Assembly: GCF_022829385.1 (NCBI RefSeq)
Contig: NZ_JAKSXX010000237.1
Span: 1-64,000, forward strand
DNA: 64,000 nucleotides
Reading direction: 5' to 3'
Origin: Methylobacterium sp. J-070
GTDB lineage: Bacteria > Pseudomonadota > Alphaproteobacteria > Rhizobiales > Beijerinckiaceae
Below the pieces are notes generated by a model. The model was not told the origin of the DNA, ran no database searches, and saw only the letters and a list, made by a program, of their open reading frames with translations. How positions within the stretch are numbered: position 1 is the first letter of the stretch; the number at the start of each line of letters is the position of its first letter. Positions 9,573-17,692 of the stretch are shown here, one piece after another. Position numbers and translations under genes: made by a program.

Positions 9573-11125
9573 GCGACGTTGGCGAAGGTGCCGATCACCG
9601 CGGGCCAGCTCGGGCTGGCATATTGCTGGTCGTCACGCCCCGCCTTGCAGAAGGCCGTGGTGAGGGCGTTGACCACGTCGTCGTCCGTGGCCCCCGTGGA
9701 GGCCGTCTTGATCTGCTGCACCACCCGGACCAGCGTCGGCACGAAGTCCTGCTGCTTCACGCCCTTGAGCGCGTCCTGCACGCCGAGCTTGTCGAAGGCC
9801 GCCTTGAGCGTGTCCTGCTCGATCTCCGCGCAGGGGGCGGTGCCCGCCAGCATGGTCTTGGTGGCGGCGCGCGCCTCGGAGGCCTTCTCGCCGGTCACCG
9901 GCGGCGCCTTGTTGCCCCAGGAGTTGCGGATGTAGTCGGTGACGTTCTTCACCTCGACGTCGGTCATCTGCTGGCCGATCGCCACCATCGGGGCGAGGCC
10001 GCTCTGGGCGCCGAGGCCGCCGTAGATCACCCGCAGCACCGTCTCGGGGCCCTCCGACATCACCGAGGTGTTGCCGGCGAGCGCCGGCACCGCGCCCTCG
10101 ATGCCCTTGCCGTCGGGCTGGTGGCAGGAGGAGCAGTAGGTCAGGTAGGTCGAAGCGCCGGGGGCGCCGGCGGTGTCGAAGACCGCGAGGTCCTTGGGCT
10201 TGTAGGTCTGCTTGGCGGGAATCGTGCGCAGGTAGGCGACCATCGCCTTCAGATCCTCCTCCTTCACCTGGGAGAGGGATTCCATGATGGTCTGGCGCAT
10301 CGGGCCGGCGGCGACGCCCGGCCGGTCGCCCGGGGCGGTGCCGGTCTTGAGGTAGGTCACCACCTGCTCGTCGGTCCAGGCACCGATGCCCTGGTGGCCG
10401 TCCGGGGTGATGTTGGGGGCATACCAGCCGTCGATCACGCCGCCGCCGAAGCGGCCCGCGAAGCTCGAATTGCCGACGAGCTTGTTCTCGTTGTGGCACA
10501 TGGCGCAATGGCCCAGCCCCTCGACGAGGTAGCCGCCGCGGTTGACCTCGGCGCTGGCGTTCGGATCGGGCTTGAAGCGCTCCTCGCTGAAGAAGGCGGT
10601 CCGCCACGTCACCAGCGCCGTGCGGACGCTGAACGGGAACGGGATCTGGCTCTCCTGGCGCTTCTGGCTCACCGCCGGGATCGACTGCAGGTAGGCCCAG
10701 ATCGCCTTGGTGTCCTCGTCGCTGACCTTGGTGTACCAGGCGAACGGAAAGGCCGGGTAGAGATACCCGACATGCTTGCTGTAGCCCTGCCGGAAGGACT
10801 TCTCGAAGTCGGCGTAAGAGTAGTCGCCGAGCCCGGTCTCCTTGTCGGGGGTGAGGTTGGGCGTCATGATCACGCCGAACGGCATGTTCAGCGCATAGTT
10901 GCCGGCGAGGAACTTTCCGCCCGGGGCGGTGTGGCAGGCGGCGCAATCGCCCATGGTGACGAGGTACTTGCCGCGCTCGACCGGATCGGCGCTGTCCTGC
11001 GCGCGGGCCGGCACGGCCATGAACAGACCCGCGAGGAGCGGGACCGTCATCAGCGGAGCCGTCACGCGCGGATCTGCGGCCCATCCAGACGCGGGGCGAT
11101 TCGTCCGCTGCCTCGTGCGCTGCAT
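9497..11125 (-). CDS. Triheme cytochrome c (alcohol/gluconate dehydrogenase cytochrome-subunit type) with C-terminal extension
   Basis: A 542-residue exported cytochrome. Residues 1-42 are a signal peptide ending PARAQ. Three CxxCH heme sites are visible: CAACH (61-65), CAMCH (207-211) and CSSCH (331-335). This three-domain plan is typical of the membrane-anchored cytochrome subunits of periplasmic alcohol, aldehyde or gluconate dehydrogenases, which pass electrons to ubiquinone or an oxidase. Beyond about residue 430 there is an extra domain of roughly 110 residues with two cysteines and no heme motif, which I do not recognise. No dehydrogenase partner is adjacent. It lies only 47 bases downstream of the bchG-bchP-tspO-orf series on the same strand, so read-through is possible. 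Confidence 0.85.
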   Translation of the reverse strand: MQRTRQRTNRPASGWAADPRVTAPLMTVPLLAGLFMAVPARAQDSADPVERGKYLVTMGDCAACHTAPGGKFLAGNYALNMPFGVIMTPNLTPDKETGLGDYSYADFEKSFRQGYSKHVGYLYPAFPFAWYTKVSDEDTKAIWAYLQSIPAVSQKRQESQIPFPFSVRTALVTWRTAFFSEERFKPDPNASAEVNRGGYLVEGLGHCAMCHNENKLVGNSSFAGRFGGGVIDGWYAPNITPDGHQGIGAWTDEQVVTYLKTGTAPGDRPGVAAGPMRQTIMESLSQVKEEDLKAMVAYLRTIPAKQTYKPKDLAVFDTAGAPGASTYLTYCSSCHQPDGKGIEGAVPALAGNTSVMSEGPETVLRVIYGGLGAQSGLAPMVAIGQQMTDVEVKNVTDYIRNSWGNKAPPVTGEKASEARAATKTMLAGTAPCAEIEQDTLKAAFDKLGVQDALKGVKQQDFVPTLVRVVQQIKTASTGATDDDVVNALTTAFCKAGRDDQQYASPSWPAVIGTFANVAYSQVKHPEKQAVNVPSATTAPMKN

Positions 11126-11172
11126 GACCACGTCTCCCCTGAGAGAATTGTCGTCGTTGGAAAGTAGAGTCG

Positions 11173-11535
11173 TTAGAAAGTACTGACGCGCGTGAACGCC
11201 TCCGTTCGCGGCGTTGTTCCTGTCGGCGGCGGCCTGCGGCGATGCGCCATGCCGGCGCGGATCCGCACTCCGAGATCCGCCAGATGGGCGACGAGCCCGG
11301 CGAGCAGGCAGGCGGCGACCGTGCTCCAGGGGGCGCCGACCAGGGCGGCGCGCAGGGCCAGCATCAAGGCCGCCCCGGAGGCGAGGGTGGCGAGGAGCGC
11401 CGGCAGGGACAGGTCCGCGAACACGCCCGGGACCACGCGCCTGCGCCGGCACAGCCAGACCAGCAGCAGCGCCTCGAGGACCACCAGCGCCAGGATGCCG
11501 TCGATGATCCGGCCCGAGGCGAACAGGGCGGCCAT
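11173..11535 (-). CDS. Small hypothetical membrane protein
   Basis: A 120-residue protein whose ATG shares one base with the tspO stop (TGATG), indicating translational coupling. It has three to four hydrophobic stretches (ILALVVLEALLLVWL, LPALLATLASGAALMLAL, VAACLLAGLVAHLADLG) and a basic, polar C-terminus. I recognise no family. Its place at the end of the bchG-bchP-tspO series suggests a role linked to pigment or membrane assembly, but this is inference from position only. Confidence 0.65.
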   Translation of the reverse strand: MAALFASGRIIDGILALVVLEALLLVWLCRRRRVVPGVFADLSLPALLATLASGAALMLALRAALVGAPWSTVAACLLAGLVAHLADLGVRIRAGMAHRRRPPPTGTTPRTEAFTRVSTF

Positions 11536-12038
11536 CAGGCCGTCGCCCGGAAGGGGGCGTTGAGGCGCACGATCCGCAGGTTGAGACAGGCGGCGACGCT
11601 GACCCAGGCGAGGTAGGGCAGGTTCATCAGCCCGGCCGTGGCCGAGACCCGGCCGGTCACCGCCACCAGCACGGCGATCGACAGCCACAGGGCCGCGACC
11701 TCGGCCAGCGCCCAGTCGGGGCGGCGGAAGCGGAAGAACAGCACGCTCCAGGCGATGTTGAGCACCCCGTTCACCGCGTAGGCGGCGAGCAGCACCCCGC
11801 GGGCGCCGGGATCGGGGTCGCCGGTCCAGGCGAGCACCCCGGCGGCGGTGGTGAGCACGAAGATCACGGTCCAGACCGGCCCGAAGGCCCAGTCCGGCGG
11901 TTTCCAGACCGGGACGCGCAGGGCCCGGTACCAGGCATCCGTGGTGGTGGCGACGCCGCCCGCCACCGCTACGAGGATCGCCGCCGCGGCCGCCACCGCG
12001 GCCGGCTCCCAGCCGGTACCGGTCCCAGGCAGCGTCAC
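11535..12038 (-). CDS. tspO: TspO/MBR family tryptophan-rich sensory protein
   Basis: A 167-residue integral membrane protein with five predicted helices and the TspO signature: WYRALRVPVWKPPDWAFGP near residue 35, the aromatic-rich middle, and NLPYLAWVSVAACLN near the end. TspO binds porphyrins. In Rhodobacter (where it is also called CrtK) it acts as an oxygen-linked negative regulator of photosynthesis genes. The GTG start overlaps the bchP stop (GTGA) and its own stop overlaps the next gene, so it is a core member of this operon. Its position next to the pigment genes supports the same tetrapyrrole-linked role here. Confidence 0.93.
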   Translation of the reverse strand: MTLPGTGTGWEPAAVAAAAAILVAVAGGVATTTDAWYRALRVPVWKPPDWAFGPVWTVIFVLTTAAGVLAWTGDPDPGARGVLLAAYAVNGVLNIAWSVLFFRFRRPDWALAEVAALWLSIAVLVAVTGRVSATAGLMNLPYLAWVSVAACLNLRIVRLNAPFRATA

Positions 12039-13294
12039 GGCGAGACCCAGCGGAACAGGTGCGCGAGGTCCTTGAAGAAGATCCGCGCGTGGGCGGCGGG
12101 CTTGGCCCGGACCAGCTCCTTGTTCATGTAGCTGTCCCAGGTGAGCTGCTGCACGTCCTTGTCCCGGCAGATCGCCACGAAGCGCTCGCGCAGGCCGTCG
12201 CTGCGGTACCAGACCCACTGCATCATCCCGAGGATCCAGAAGACGCGGCCGTGGAGCTTCATGAAGCGCGCCCGCGCGCGGGCGAGCGCCCGGGCATCCC
12301 CGGTCTCCAGGAAGGCCGCGGCCGCCTCCGCCGAGAGGCGGCCGCCCAGCATGGCGTAGTAGATGCCCTCGCCGGAGGCCGGCGCGACCACGCCGGCGGC
12401 GTCGCCGGCGAGCAGCACGTCGCGGCCGTTGTCCCAGCGCTTCAGGGGCTTGAGGGGCAGCGGCGCGCCCTCGCGGCGGAGGGTCTCGGCCGTGTCGAGC
12501 CCCGTCGCGGCGCGCAGGTTCCGGATCGAGGAGCGCAGGGAGAAGCCCTTCTTGGCGCTGCCGGTGCCGATGCTCAGCGTGTCGCCGTGGGGAAAGATCC
12601 AGCTGTAGAAATCCGGCGAGTGCCGGCCCTGGTAGTAGACGTCGCAGCGGCTCGCCTCGACGGATTCGGCCCCCGGCGCGCCCGCTTCCGGGACCCGCAG
12701 GATCTCGTGGTAGGCGAAGACCTGCCGCATCTTGGCGTGGCCCGGCACCTCGGCCCGCCCGACGGGCGAGCAGGCCCCGTCGGCGCCGATGACGAGGCGC
12801 GCCCGGACCGCGTGGCGGGCGAGCGTTTCGCCGGTGCCGGTGGTGAAGTGGACGAGCGCCGGCCCGCCATCTGGCCGGGAGATGGTTTCGAAGGCGGCTT
12901 CGCGCAGGGCGGCGCCGGCCTGCACGGCCCGGGCGCGCAACCACGGGTCGAAATGCTCGCGGTCGACCATGCCGACGAAGCCTTCGCCGACGGGCATGTC
13001 CACGGCCTTGCCGCTCGGCGCCACCATCCGGGCGGACCGGATCTTGGCGACCAGGAGGGAATCGGGGATCGCGAAGTCGCGGATCAGCCGCGGCGGGATC
13101 GCGCCGCCGCAGGGCTTGATCCGGCCGGGCTTGTCGAGGAGCAGCACCGTGTGCCCGGCCCGGGCGAGGTCGTTGGCCGCCGTGGCGCCCGCGGGGCCGC
13201 CGCCGACCACCACGACGTCGAAGGCCGCTTCGCCGCCGCCTCTCCCCGGAGAGGGGGAGGGGGAAGAGCGGCCGCCATCATCCAACCGAGCCAT
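12035..13294 (-). CDS. bchP: Geranylgeranyl diphosphate/bacteriochlorophyll reductase
   Basis: A 419-residue flavoprotein that reduces three double bonds of the geranylgeranyl tail to give phytol, the last step of bacteriochlorophyll a synthesis. The Rossmann motif VVVGGGPAGATAANDLARAG starts near residue 27, followed by KPCGGAIPPR and the FAD motif DVLLAGDAAGVVAPASGEGI. Start chosen at the ATG at 13294, preceded by GAGGTGAAG. The N-terminus carries about 22 residues before the Rossmann fold (GRSSPSPSPGRGGGEA) that the family usually lacks. This piece is encoded by a half copy of a palindromic repeat. The stop overlaps tspO. Confidence 0.96.
   Translation of the reverse strand: MARLDDGGRSSPSPSPGRGGGEAAFDVVVVGGGPAGATAANDLARAGHTVLLLDKPGRIKPCGGAIPPRLIRDFAIPDSLLVAKIRSARMVAPSGKAVDMPVGEGFVGMVDREHFDPWLRARAVQAGAALREAAFETISRPDGGPALVHFTTGTGETLARHAVRARLVIGADGACSPVGRAEVPGHAKMRQVFAYHEILRVPEAGAPGAESVEASRCDVYYQGRHSPDFYSWIFPHGDTLSIGTGSAKKGFSLRSSIRNLRAATGLDTAETLRREGAPLPLKPLKRWDNGRDVLLAGDAAGVVAPASGEGIYYAMLGGRLSAEAAAAFLETGDARALARARARFMKLHGRVFWILGMMQWVWYRSDGLRERFVAICRDKDVQQLTWDSYMNKELVRAKPAAHARIFFKDLAHLFRWVSP
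13239..13266. repeat. Half copy of palindromic repeat family A inside bchP
   Basis: Read on the minus strand, this stretch (CTTCCCCCTCCCCCTCTCCGG and on to GGAGAGG) closely matches the left arm of the repeats at 27571 and 35891. It encodes the Ser-Pro-Gly-rich N-terminal extension of BchP. Confidence 0.55.
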
Positions 13295-13298
13295 GGCT

Positions 13299-14723
13299 TC
13301 ACCTCGCGCCGAGGGCGGAATTGAGCGGCACCGGGCCCGGCGCCGCGACGGGTTCCAGCCGCGCGGCCAAGACCACTGCGACCAGGAACAGCCCGCCTTC
13401 CGCGGCGAACACCGCCGCGTAGGCCTGGACCGGTTCGGCGGTGACGAGCCGCAGGGCGTCCACCGCCACCGCGCCCAGAAATCCGCCGGCCCCGAACGCG
13501 ATGCCCTGCGCGGCACCCCAGACGCCCATCCGGGTGCCGCGCTCGCGCGCGTCGCCCCGGCCGGCGAGCGCCATCATCGAGCCGATCGCCGCGACCGCAT
13601 AGGCGCCGTTGGCCATCCCGAGGGCGAACACCGTCTGCCGCAGCGGGAAATCGGTGCCCCCGGCCGCACCGCTCGCCAGGGCGAACAGGGCGGCCGCCGA
13701 GCCGGCGCAGCCCAGGGCGATCCACAGTCTCAAAGAGGCGAGGGGGGTGCCGCGGGCCATGAGCGTCAGCCCCGCCACCACCAGCATCCCGGCGAGCACG
13801 CCCCCGTGCTGGAGCCCGGCGAGTTTCGTGGTGGCGCCCGGGGTCATGGCGAAGACGAGGCCCGCGTAGGGCTCCAGGATCAGCTCCTGGGCGCTGTAGG
13901 CCAGCATCGAGACGAACACGAACAGCGTGAAGGTCCGGGCCACGGGGTCGGCCAGGACCTCGGCCAGCACGGCGAAGAACGGCCGCCGCGCCGCCTCGGG
14001 CTCGGGCTCGGGCTCGGGCGGCCGGAGGGCCAGGCGCCGCTCCACCCCGACCACCGCCAGGGCGGCGACGCAGAACGCCACCAGGGAGACCGTGCCGGAG
14101 ACCGCCACGAGGCGCAGGCCGGAGAACGGATCCAGGAAATGGCCGGCGAGGGGAGCCGTGACGGCGAACCCGACGATCATCATCACCCAGACGATGGTGG
14201 CGGCGGCCCCGCGCCGGGCCGGCGCGACGCCGCCCGCGAGCAGCACGAGCAGCGAGGTCCCGGCGGCGCCGACCCCGATCCCGACGCACAGGAACGCGCC
14301 TGCGGCGAGCGCCAGCCCCAGCACGAGGTGGGTGGCGGCGAGCGCGGTGCCGCAGGCCGCCCCGACCCCGCCAAGGCAGAGCAGCGCCATGCCGCCGACG
14401 ATCCAGGGGGTGCGCCGGCCGCTCCGGTCCGAGCCGTAGCCCCAGCGGGGGCGCAGCACCTGCATCGCGTAGTGCAGGGCGACCAGAAGGCCGGGCACGA
14501 GGGCGGGCAGCGCAAGTTCCACCACCATCACCCGGTTGAGCGTGGCGGTCATCAGCACCACGACGCTGCCCAGGGCGGTCTGGACCAGGCCGAGGCGGAC
14601 GATCTGGGGCCAGCCGAGGTGCTGTTCGGGCGCACCGGCTCTCTCCGGGCCCCACGGGATCTCCGCCCCCGCGGACGGGGCATGGATCGTGGCGCTGCCG
14701 GCGCGCGAACCGGGCTCGCCCAT
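13299..14723 (-). CDS. BCD-family MFS transporter, PucC/Bch2-like
   Basis: A 474-residue membrane protein with about 12 hydrophobic segments, of the bacteriochlorophyll delivery branch of the major facilitator superfamily (PucC, LhaA, ORF428/Bch2). Family features include TATLNRVMVVELALPA near the first helix, the RPRWGYGSDRSGRRTPWI loop, and YSAQELILEPYAGLVF in the second half. Between bchG and bchP it corresponds to Bch2/ORF428 of Rhodobacter clusters. It probably helps hand pigment to light-harvesting or reaction-centre proteins. The ATG overlaps the bchG stop (TGATG). The acidic-Pro linker PEPEPEPEA in the central loop is a small oddity. Confidence 0.9.
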   Translation of the reverse strand: MGEPGSRAGSATIHAPSAGAEIPWGPERAGAPEQHLGWPQIVRLGLVQTALGSVVVLMTATLNRVMVVELALPALVPGLLVALHYAMQVLRPRWGYGSDRSGRRTPWIVGGMALLCLGGVGAACGTALAATHLVLGLALAAGAFLCVGIGVGAAGTSLLVLLAGGVAPARRGAAATIVWVMMIVGFAVTAPLAGHFLDPFSGLRLVAVSGTVSLVAFCVAALAVVGVERRLALRPPEPEPEPEAARRPFFAVLAEVLADPVARTFTLFVFVSMLAYSAQELILEPYAGLVFAMTPGATTKLAGLQHGGVLAGMLVVAGLTLMARGTPLASLRLWIALGCAGSAAALFALASGAAGGTDFPLRQTVFALGMANGAYAVAAIGSMMALAGRGDARERGTRMGVWGAAQGIAFGAGGFLGAVAVDALRLVTAEPVQAYAAVFAAEGGLFLVAVVLAARLEPVAAPGPVPLNSALGAR

Positions 14724-15607
14724 CACGCGCCCCCCACCAGCGGCCGCAGCGCGAAGGCGGCGACCAGCATGCCGAGCACGTAGAGGGTGGTGCCGGTGCC
14801 GTTGTACCAGACCGCCCGCTCCCGGGGATCGTCGAGGAACCGGACCATCAGGACGAACTGTCCGGCGAGCAGCGCCGCCACGAGGCCGGCATGCCAGTAC
14901 CGCTCCCAGCCGGTCAGCAGCGCGATCACCGCCACCTGCGGCAGCGCCATCACCAGGCAGGCGAAGCGCGCGGCGCGCTCCGTGCCCATCTGCACCGGCA
15001 GGGACAGCAGGCCCATGCGCCGGTCGCCCTCCACCGATTTGAAATCGTTGAGCGTCATTATTCCATGGGCGCCGGCGGCGTACAGCAGCGCGACGAGCAT
15101 CACCCGCCGATCCGGAAGGGCGGCGGCCATCACGGCGGCGCCGGTGAACCAGGGCAGGCCCTCGTAGCAGAGCGCCACAGCGGCGTTTCCCCACCAGCCG
15201 TTCTTCTTCAGGCGCAGGGGCGGCGCGGAATAGATCCACGCCAGCGCCAGCCCGAACAGGGCGGCCCCGAGGATCCAGGGCCCCAGCGCGGCGGCCACCA
15301 CCAGGGACAGCACGGTCCAGCCGAGCGCGAGGTAGAGGCCCCAGCGGCCCGGGATCCGGCCCGAGGGAATCGGCCGGTTCGGCTCGTTGATCGCGTCGAC
15401 GTGGCGGTCGAACCAGTCGTTGGCGGCCTGGCTGGTGGCGCAGACCAGCGGTCCGGCCAGCAGAACCCCGGCGGCGATCACCGGCCACTGACCGTGCGCG
15501 GGCTGCCCCGAGGAGATCACACCGCAGGCGAACGCCCACATCGGGGCGAACCACGTCAGCGGCTTCAGCAGCTCGATCACTGCGCTCGGGGCGGGCGTGG
15601 CGGCCAT
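14723..15607 (-). CDS. bchG: Bacteriochlorophyll a synthase (bacteriochlorophyllide geranylgeranyl transferase)
   Basis: A 294-residue integral membrane prenyltransferase that esterifies bacteriochlorophyllide a with geranylgeranyl diphosphate. The metal-diphosphate motif of the UbiA family is clear: NDWFDRHVDAINEPNRPIPS near residue 63, with a second Asp-rich site LNDFKSVEGDRR. Length matches BchG. First gene of the minus-strand operon; its stop overlaps the transporter gene. The predicted -10 box TAGCCT ends only 6 bases before the ATG and no Shine-Dalgarno is visible, so the mRNA may be leaderless. Confidence 0.96.
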   Translation of the reverse strand: MAATPAPSAVIELLKPLTWFAPMWAFACGVISSGQPAHGQWPVIAAGVLLAGPLVCATSQAANDWFDRHVDAINEPNRPIPSGRIPGRWGLYLALGWTVLSLVVAAALGPWILGAALFGLALAWIYSAPPLRLKKNGWWGNAAVALCYEGLPWFTGAAVMAAALPDRRVMLVALLYAAGAHGIMTLNDFKSVEGDRRMGLLSLPVQMGTERAARFACLVMALPQVAVIALLTGWERYWHAGLVAALLAGQFVLMVRFLDDPRERAVWYNGTGTTLYVLGMLVAAFALRPLVGGA

Positions 15608-15613
15608 ACCGGG

Positions 15614-15653
15614 AGGCTACCGGGGCCCGCCCAAGTGTCAAGTCAGATTTACA
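15614..15653 (-). promoter_or_regulatory. bchG promoter with PpsR operator
   Basis: On the minus strand the site TGTAAATCTGACTTGACA (15653-15636) is a perfect TGT-N12-ACA, the PpsR/CrtJ binding consensus. Its right half contains TTGACA, a perfect -35 box, followed after 16 bases by TAGCCT as -10 (15619-15614). Repressor binding would block polymerase directly. The same arrangement occurs before bchF. Confidence 0.82.
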
Positions 15654-15681
15654 CCGGACGCCGGCTTGCGCGAAACGTTTG

Positions 15682-15730
15682 TCGGATGAATACAGCCAGC
15701 GGATGAAAATACATTATCCGATCAGCCAGC
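15682..15730. promoter_or_regulatory. AT-rich repeated motif, possible operator
   Basis: Two near-copies of CGGATGAAtACA (15683 and 15700) and an inverted pair TCGGAT/ATCCGA (15682-15687 and 15716-15721) lie upstream of the bchG promoter. Each is followed by CAGCCAGC. This could be a second regulator site; the binding protein is unknown. Confidence 0.35.
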
Positions 15731-16217
15731 AGCAGGCGCGCGGGGAGCCCTCATTTCGGGGCGCCGAGGCGTGCGCATCGCGCCCTGCGCTAGCCTGATG
15801 CAGCGCGCCGCGGGGCCGGCTGACCGGGTGCATCATGGGTCATAGGGGCCGACGTGGCGAGGTCCCGACGATGCGGCTTTGTGGCCGCGCGGCATGGCAT
15901 CTCCCGTGCAGGGAGCGCGATTGCGACCTGGCGGCCGGCCCCACTCATCATCACGCACGCAGCGACGTGATCCAGGACAGCGCAAGCGGTAGCGCCCGCA
16001 GGTTCGCGTAAGCTCGGCGCGCAGAGACGGCGGCCAAGCATCCGGATGCGGGCGCGGAACCGACATCCCGGAAGCCATACCGCAGGGCCACGTCGCGCTC
16101 GGCAGCCTGCGGGGGAACGGATCCCTGGACTTCCAGCAGTGCGCAGATGGCCCGCGTCCGGGACGCAGGATCGGCGGCCCCGCCACGCGGTCCCGCGACG
16201 GCCGGCCGAGGCCCGAT
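15731..16217. other. Intergenic stretch between bchG promoter and ppsR, nothing recognised
   Basis: The full gap from bchG to ppsR is 610 bases. Past the bchG promoter and the AT-rich motif I see only GC-rich sequence. The short Arg/Pro-rich ORFs here look like chance frames. Confidence 0.45.
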
Positions 16218-17663
16218 TCAGTCCTCTTCGGCGGGCCCGTCCAGGTCGCCGACGCCGTAGCGGCGCATCTTCGCGTAGAGGCCCTGCCGGCTCAAGCCCA
16301 GCATCTCCGCCGCCGAGGCTCGGTTGTCCCGGGTGATGCGCAGGGCCGCCTCGATGCAGAGCTTCTCGATCAGGTCGGTGGTCTCGCGCACCAGGGTCTT
16401 CATCGAGACCCGCCCGACCAGTTCGGCCATCTGCTCGACCGAGCGCGGAACATCCCGCCCGCCGGCCAGGCGCCCCTCCGGGATCCGCCGCGGGGCGGGG
16501 CGGATGGCGAAGCCCAGGCAGGGGCGGGCGCCGGCCACCGAGACGGCGGCGACCTCCACGTCCTCGGTCCCGCCGAAGGTGCCCCGGACGAGGGTGGCGA
16601 AGCGGCGGACGGCCCCGTGATCGACGAGCATCGCGAACAGGGCCTGCACCTCGGATTCGTCCCGGCCGAGCCATTGATCGAGGCTGCGCCCCCGGGCCTG
16701 CCCCTCGGTGGCGAGCTGGGCCAGCTCCAGGAAGGCGGCGTTCGCCGTCAGGATGCGCCGGGACGGATCGGTGAGGACGAAGCCCTCGGGCATCGCCTCG
16801 ATCACCGCGCGGGTCGGCGCCTCCCGGTCGGCCCCGGTTTCCGCGACCGCCGGATCGGCCACGAGCCGCATCAGGACGCTGGCGCCGCTCTCGCCGCGGA
16901 ACAGCGAGGCCGCGACCGTGACCTCGCCGCGGCCATGCGGCAGGGTCGCCCGGATTTCCGCGGCCTGCCCGGTGGCCCGCAGGGCGGCGAACTGCGCCTC
17001 GAGGGCCCGGGTGCTGGCGGCGTCGAACAGGTCGACCGCGTCCTGACCGGCGACGCGCTTCGCCGGTCGGCCGAGCAGGCGCGCGGCGGCCGGGTTGGCC
17101 TCGCCGACCCGGCGCGTCCCGGCATCGACCACCAGCACCGGCTCCCCGGAGATCTGGAACAGCAGCCGGTAGCGGGTCTCGGCGGCGCGCAGGCGGTCGT
17201 AGTCCCGCTCCAGAGCCTGCTGGGTCTCAAGCAACCGGCGCTGCAGGGCCGCCACCGCCCGCATGTCGCGGCCGAGCACCAGGATCGGGCCGCCCTCGGC
17301 CGGGCGGATCGAGGCGTAGCGCATCGGCAGGTCGATGCCGCTGGGCGAGGGATGGTTGACCTGACGCCAGCGGGTGACGCCCTCGGCCCGGGCGTCCCGC
17401 AACAGGGCGTCGACCTTCGGCCGGCTCTCCACCGTGACGGTATCGACCCAGCGCCGGCCCAGCCAGCCGGGGATGTTCTCGGACTCGAGGTCGGTCCCGA
17501 CGGTCGCGTCCCGAATCACCCCGTCGGCGTCGATCACCAGCGACACGTCGGCGGAGGCCGCGACGATCCGCCCGACCGCCTCGCCGTCGAGGTGGCCGGC
17601 CACCTGCTGCAGGGCCTCGGGCGGCCGCTGCGGTGTGGGGCGAGGCTGGGGCGTCACGGTCAC
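16218..17663 (-). CDS. ppsR: PpsR/CrtJ-type transcriptional repressor of photosynthesis genes
   Basis: A 481-residue regulator with the PpsR plan: an N-terminal PAS-like region, a Q-linker helix (RRLLETQQALERDYDRLRAAETRY), two PAS domains (VLVVDAGTRRVGEANPAAARL; FVLTDPSRRILTANAAFLEL) and a C-terminal Fis-type helix-turn-helix (AAEMLGLSRQGLYAKMRRYG). PpsR represses bch, crt and puc genes in oxygen. I find only two cysteines, Cys382 at the end of the last PAS domain and Cys436 just before the helix-turn-helix. The second is placed like the redox Cys of Rhodobacter; the first is not at the usual linker position. The GTG start lacks a clear ribosome site. It follows ppaA by 29 bases. Confidence 0.93.
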   Translation of the reverse strand: MTVTPQPRPTPQRPPEALQQVAGHLDGEAVGRIVAASADVSLVIDADGVIRDATVGTDLESENIPGWLGRRWVDTVTVESRPKVDALLRDARAEGVTRWRQVNHPSPSGIDLPMRYASIRPAEGGPILVLGRDMRAVAALQRRLLETQQALERDYDRLRAAETRYRLLFQISGEPVLVVDAGTRRVGEANPAAARLLGRPAKRVAGQDAVDLFDAASTRALEAQFAALRATGQAAEIRATLPHGRGEVTVAASLFRGESGASVLMRLVADPAVAETGADREAPTRAVIEAMPEGFVLTDPSRRILTANAAFLELAQLATEGQARGRSLDQWLGRDESEVQALFAMLVDHGAVRRFATLVRGTFGGTEDVEVAAVSVAGARPCLGFAIRPAPRRIPEGRLAGGRDVPRSVEQMAELVGRVSMKTLVRETTDLIEKLCIEAALRITRDNRASAAEMLGLSRQGLYAKMRRYGVGDLDGPAEED

Positions 17664-17692
17664 CGCAATGTGAAGTTCGGGTTTCGACCCTT

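Noticed and set aside
15833..16186. 117-residue minus-strand ORF between bchG and ppsR
   Set aside because: Arg/Pro/Trp-rich with no family match and no ribosome site; the surrounding gap is probably regulatory.
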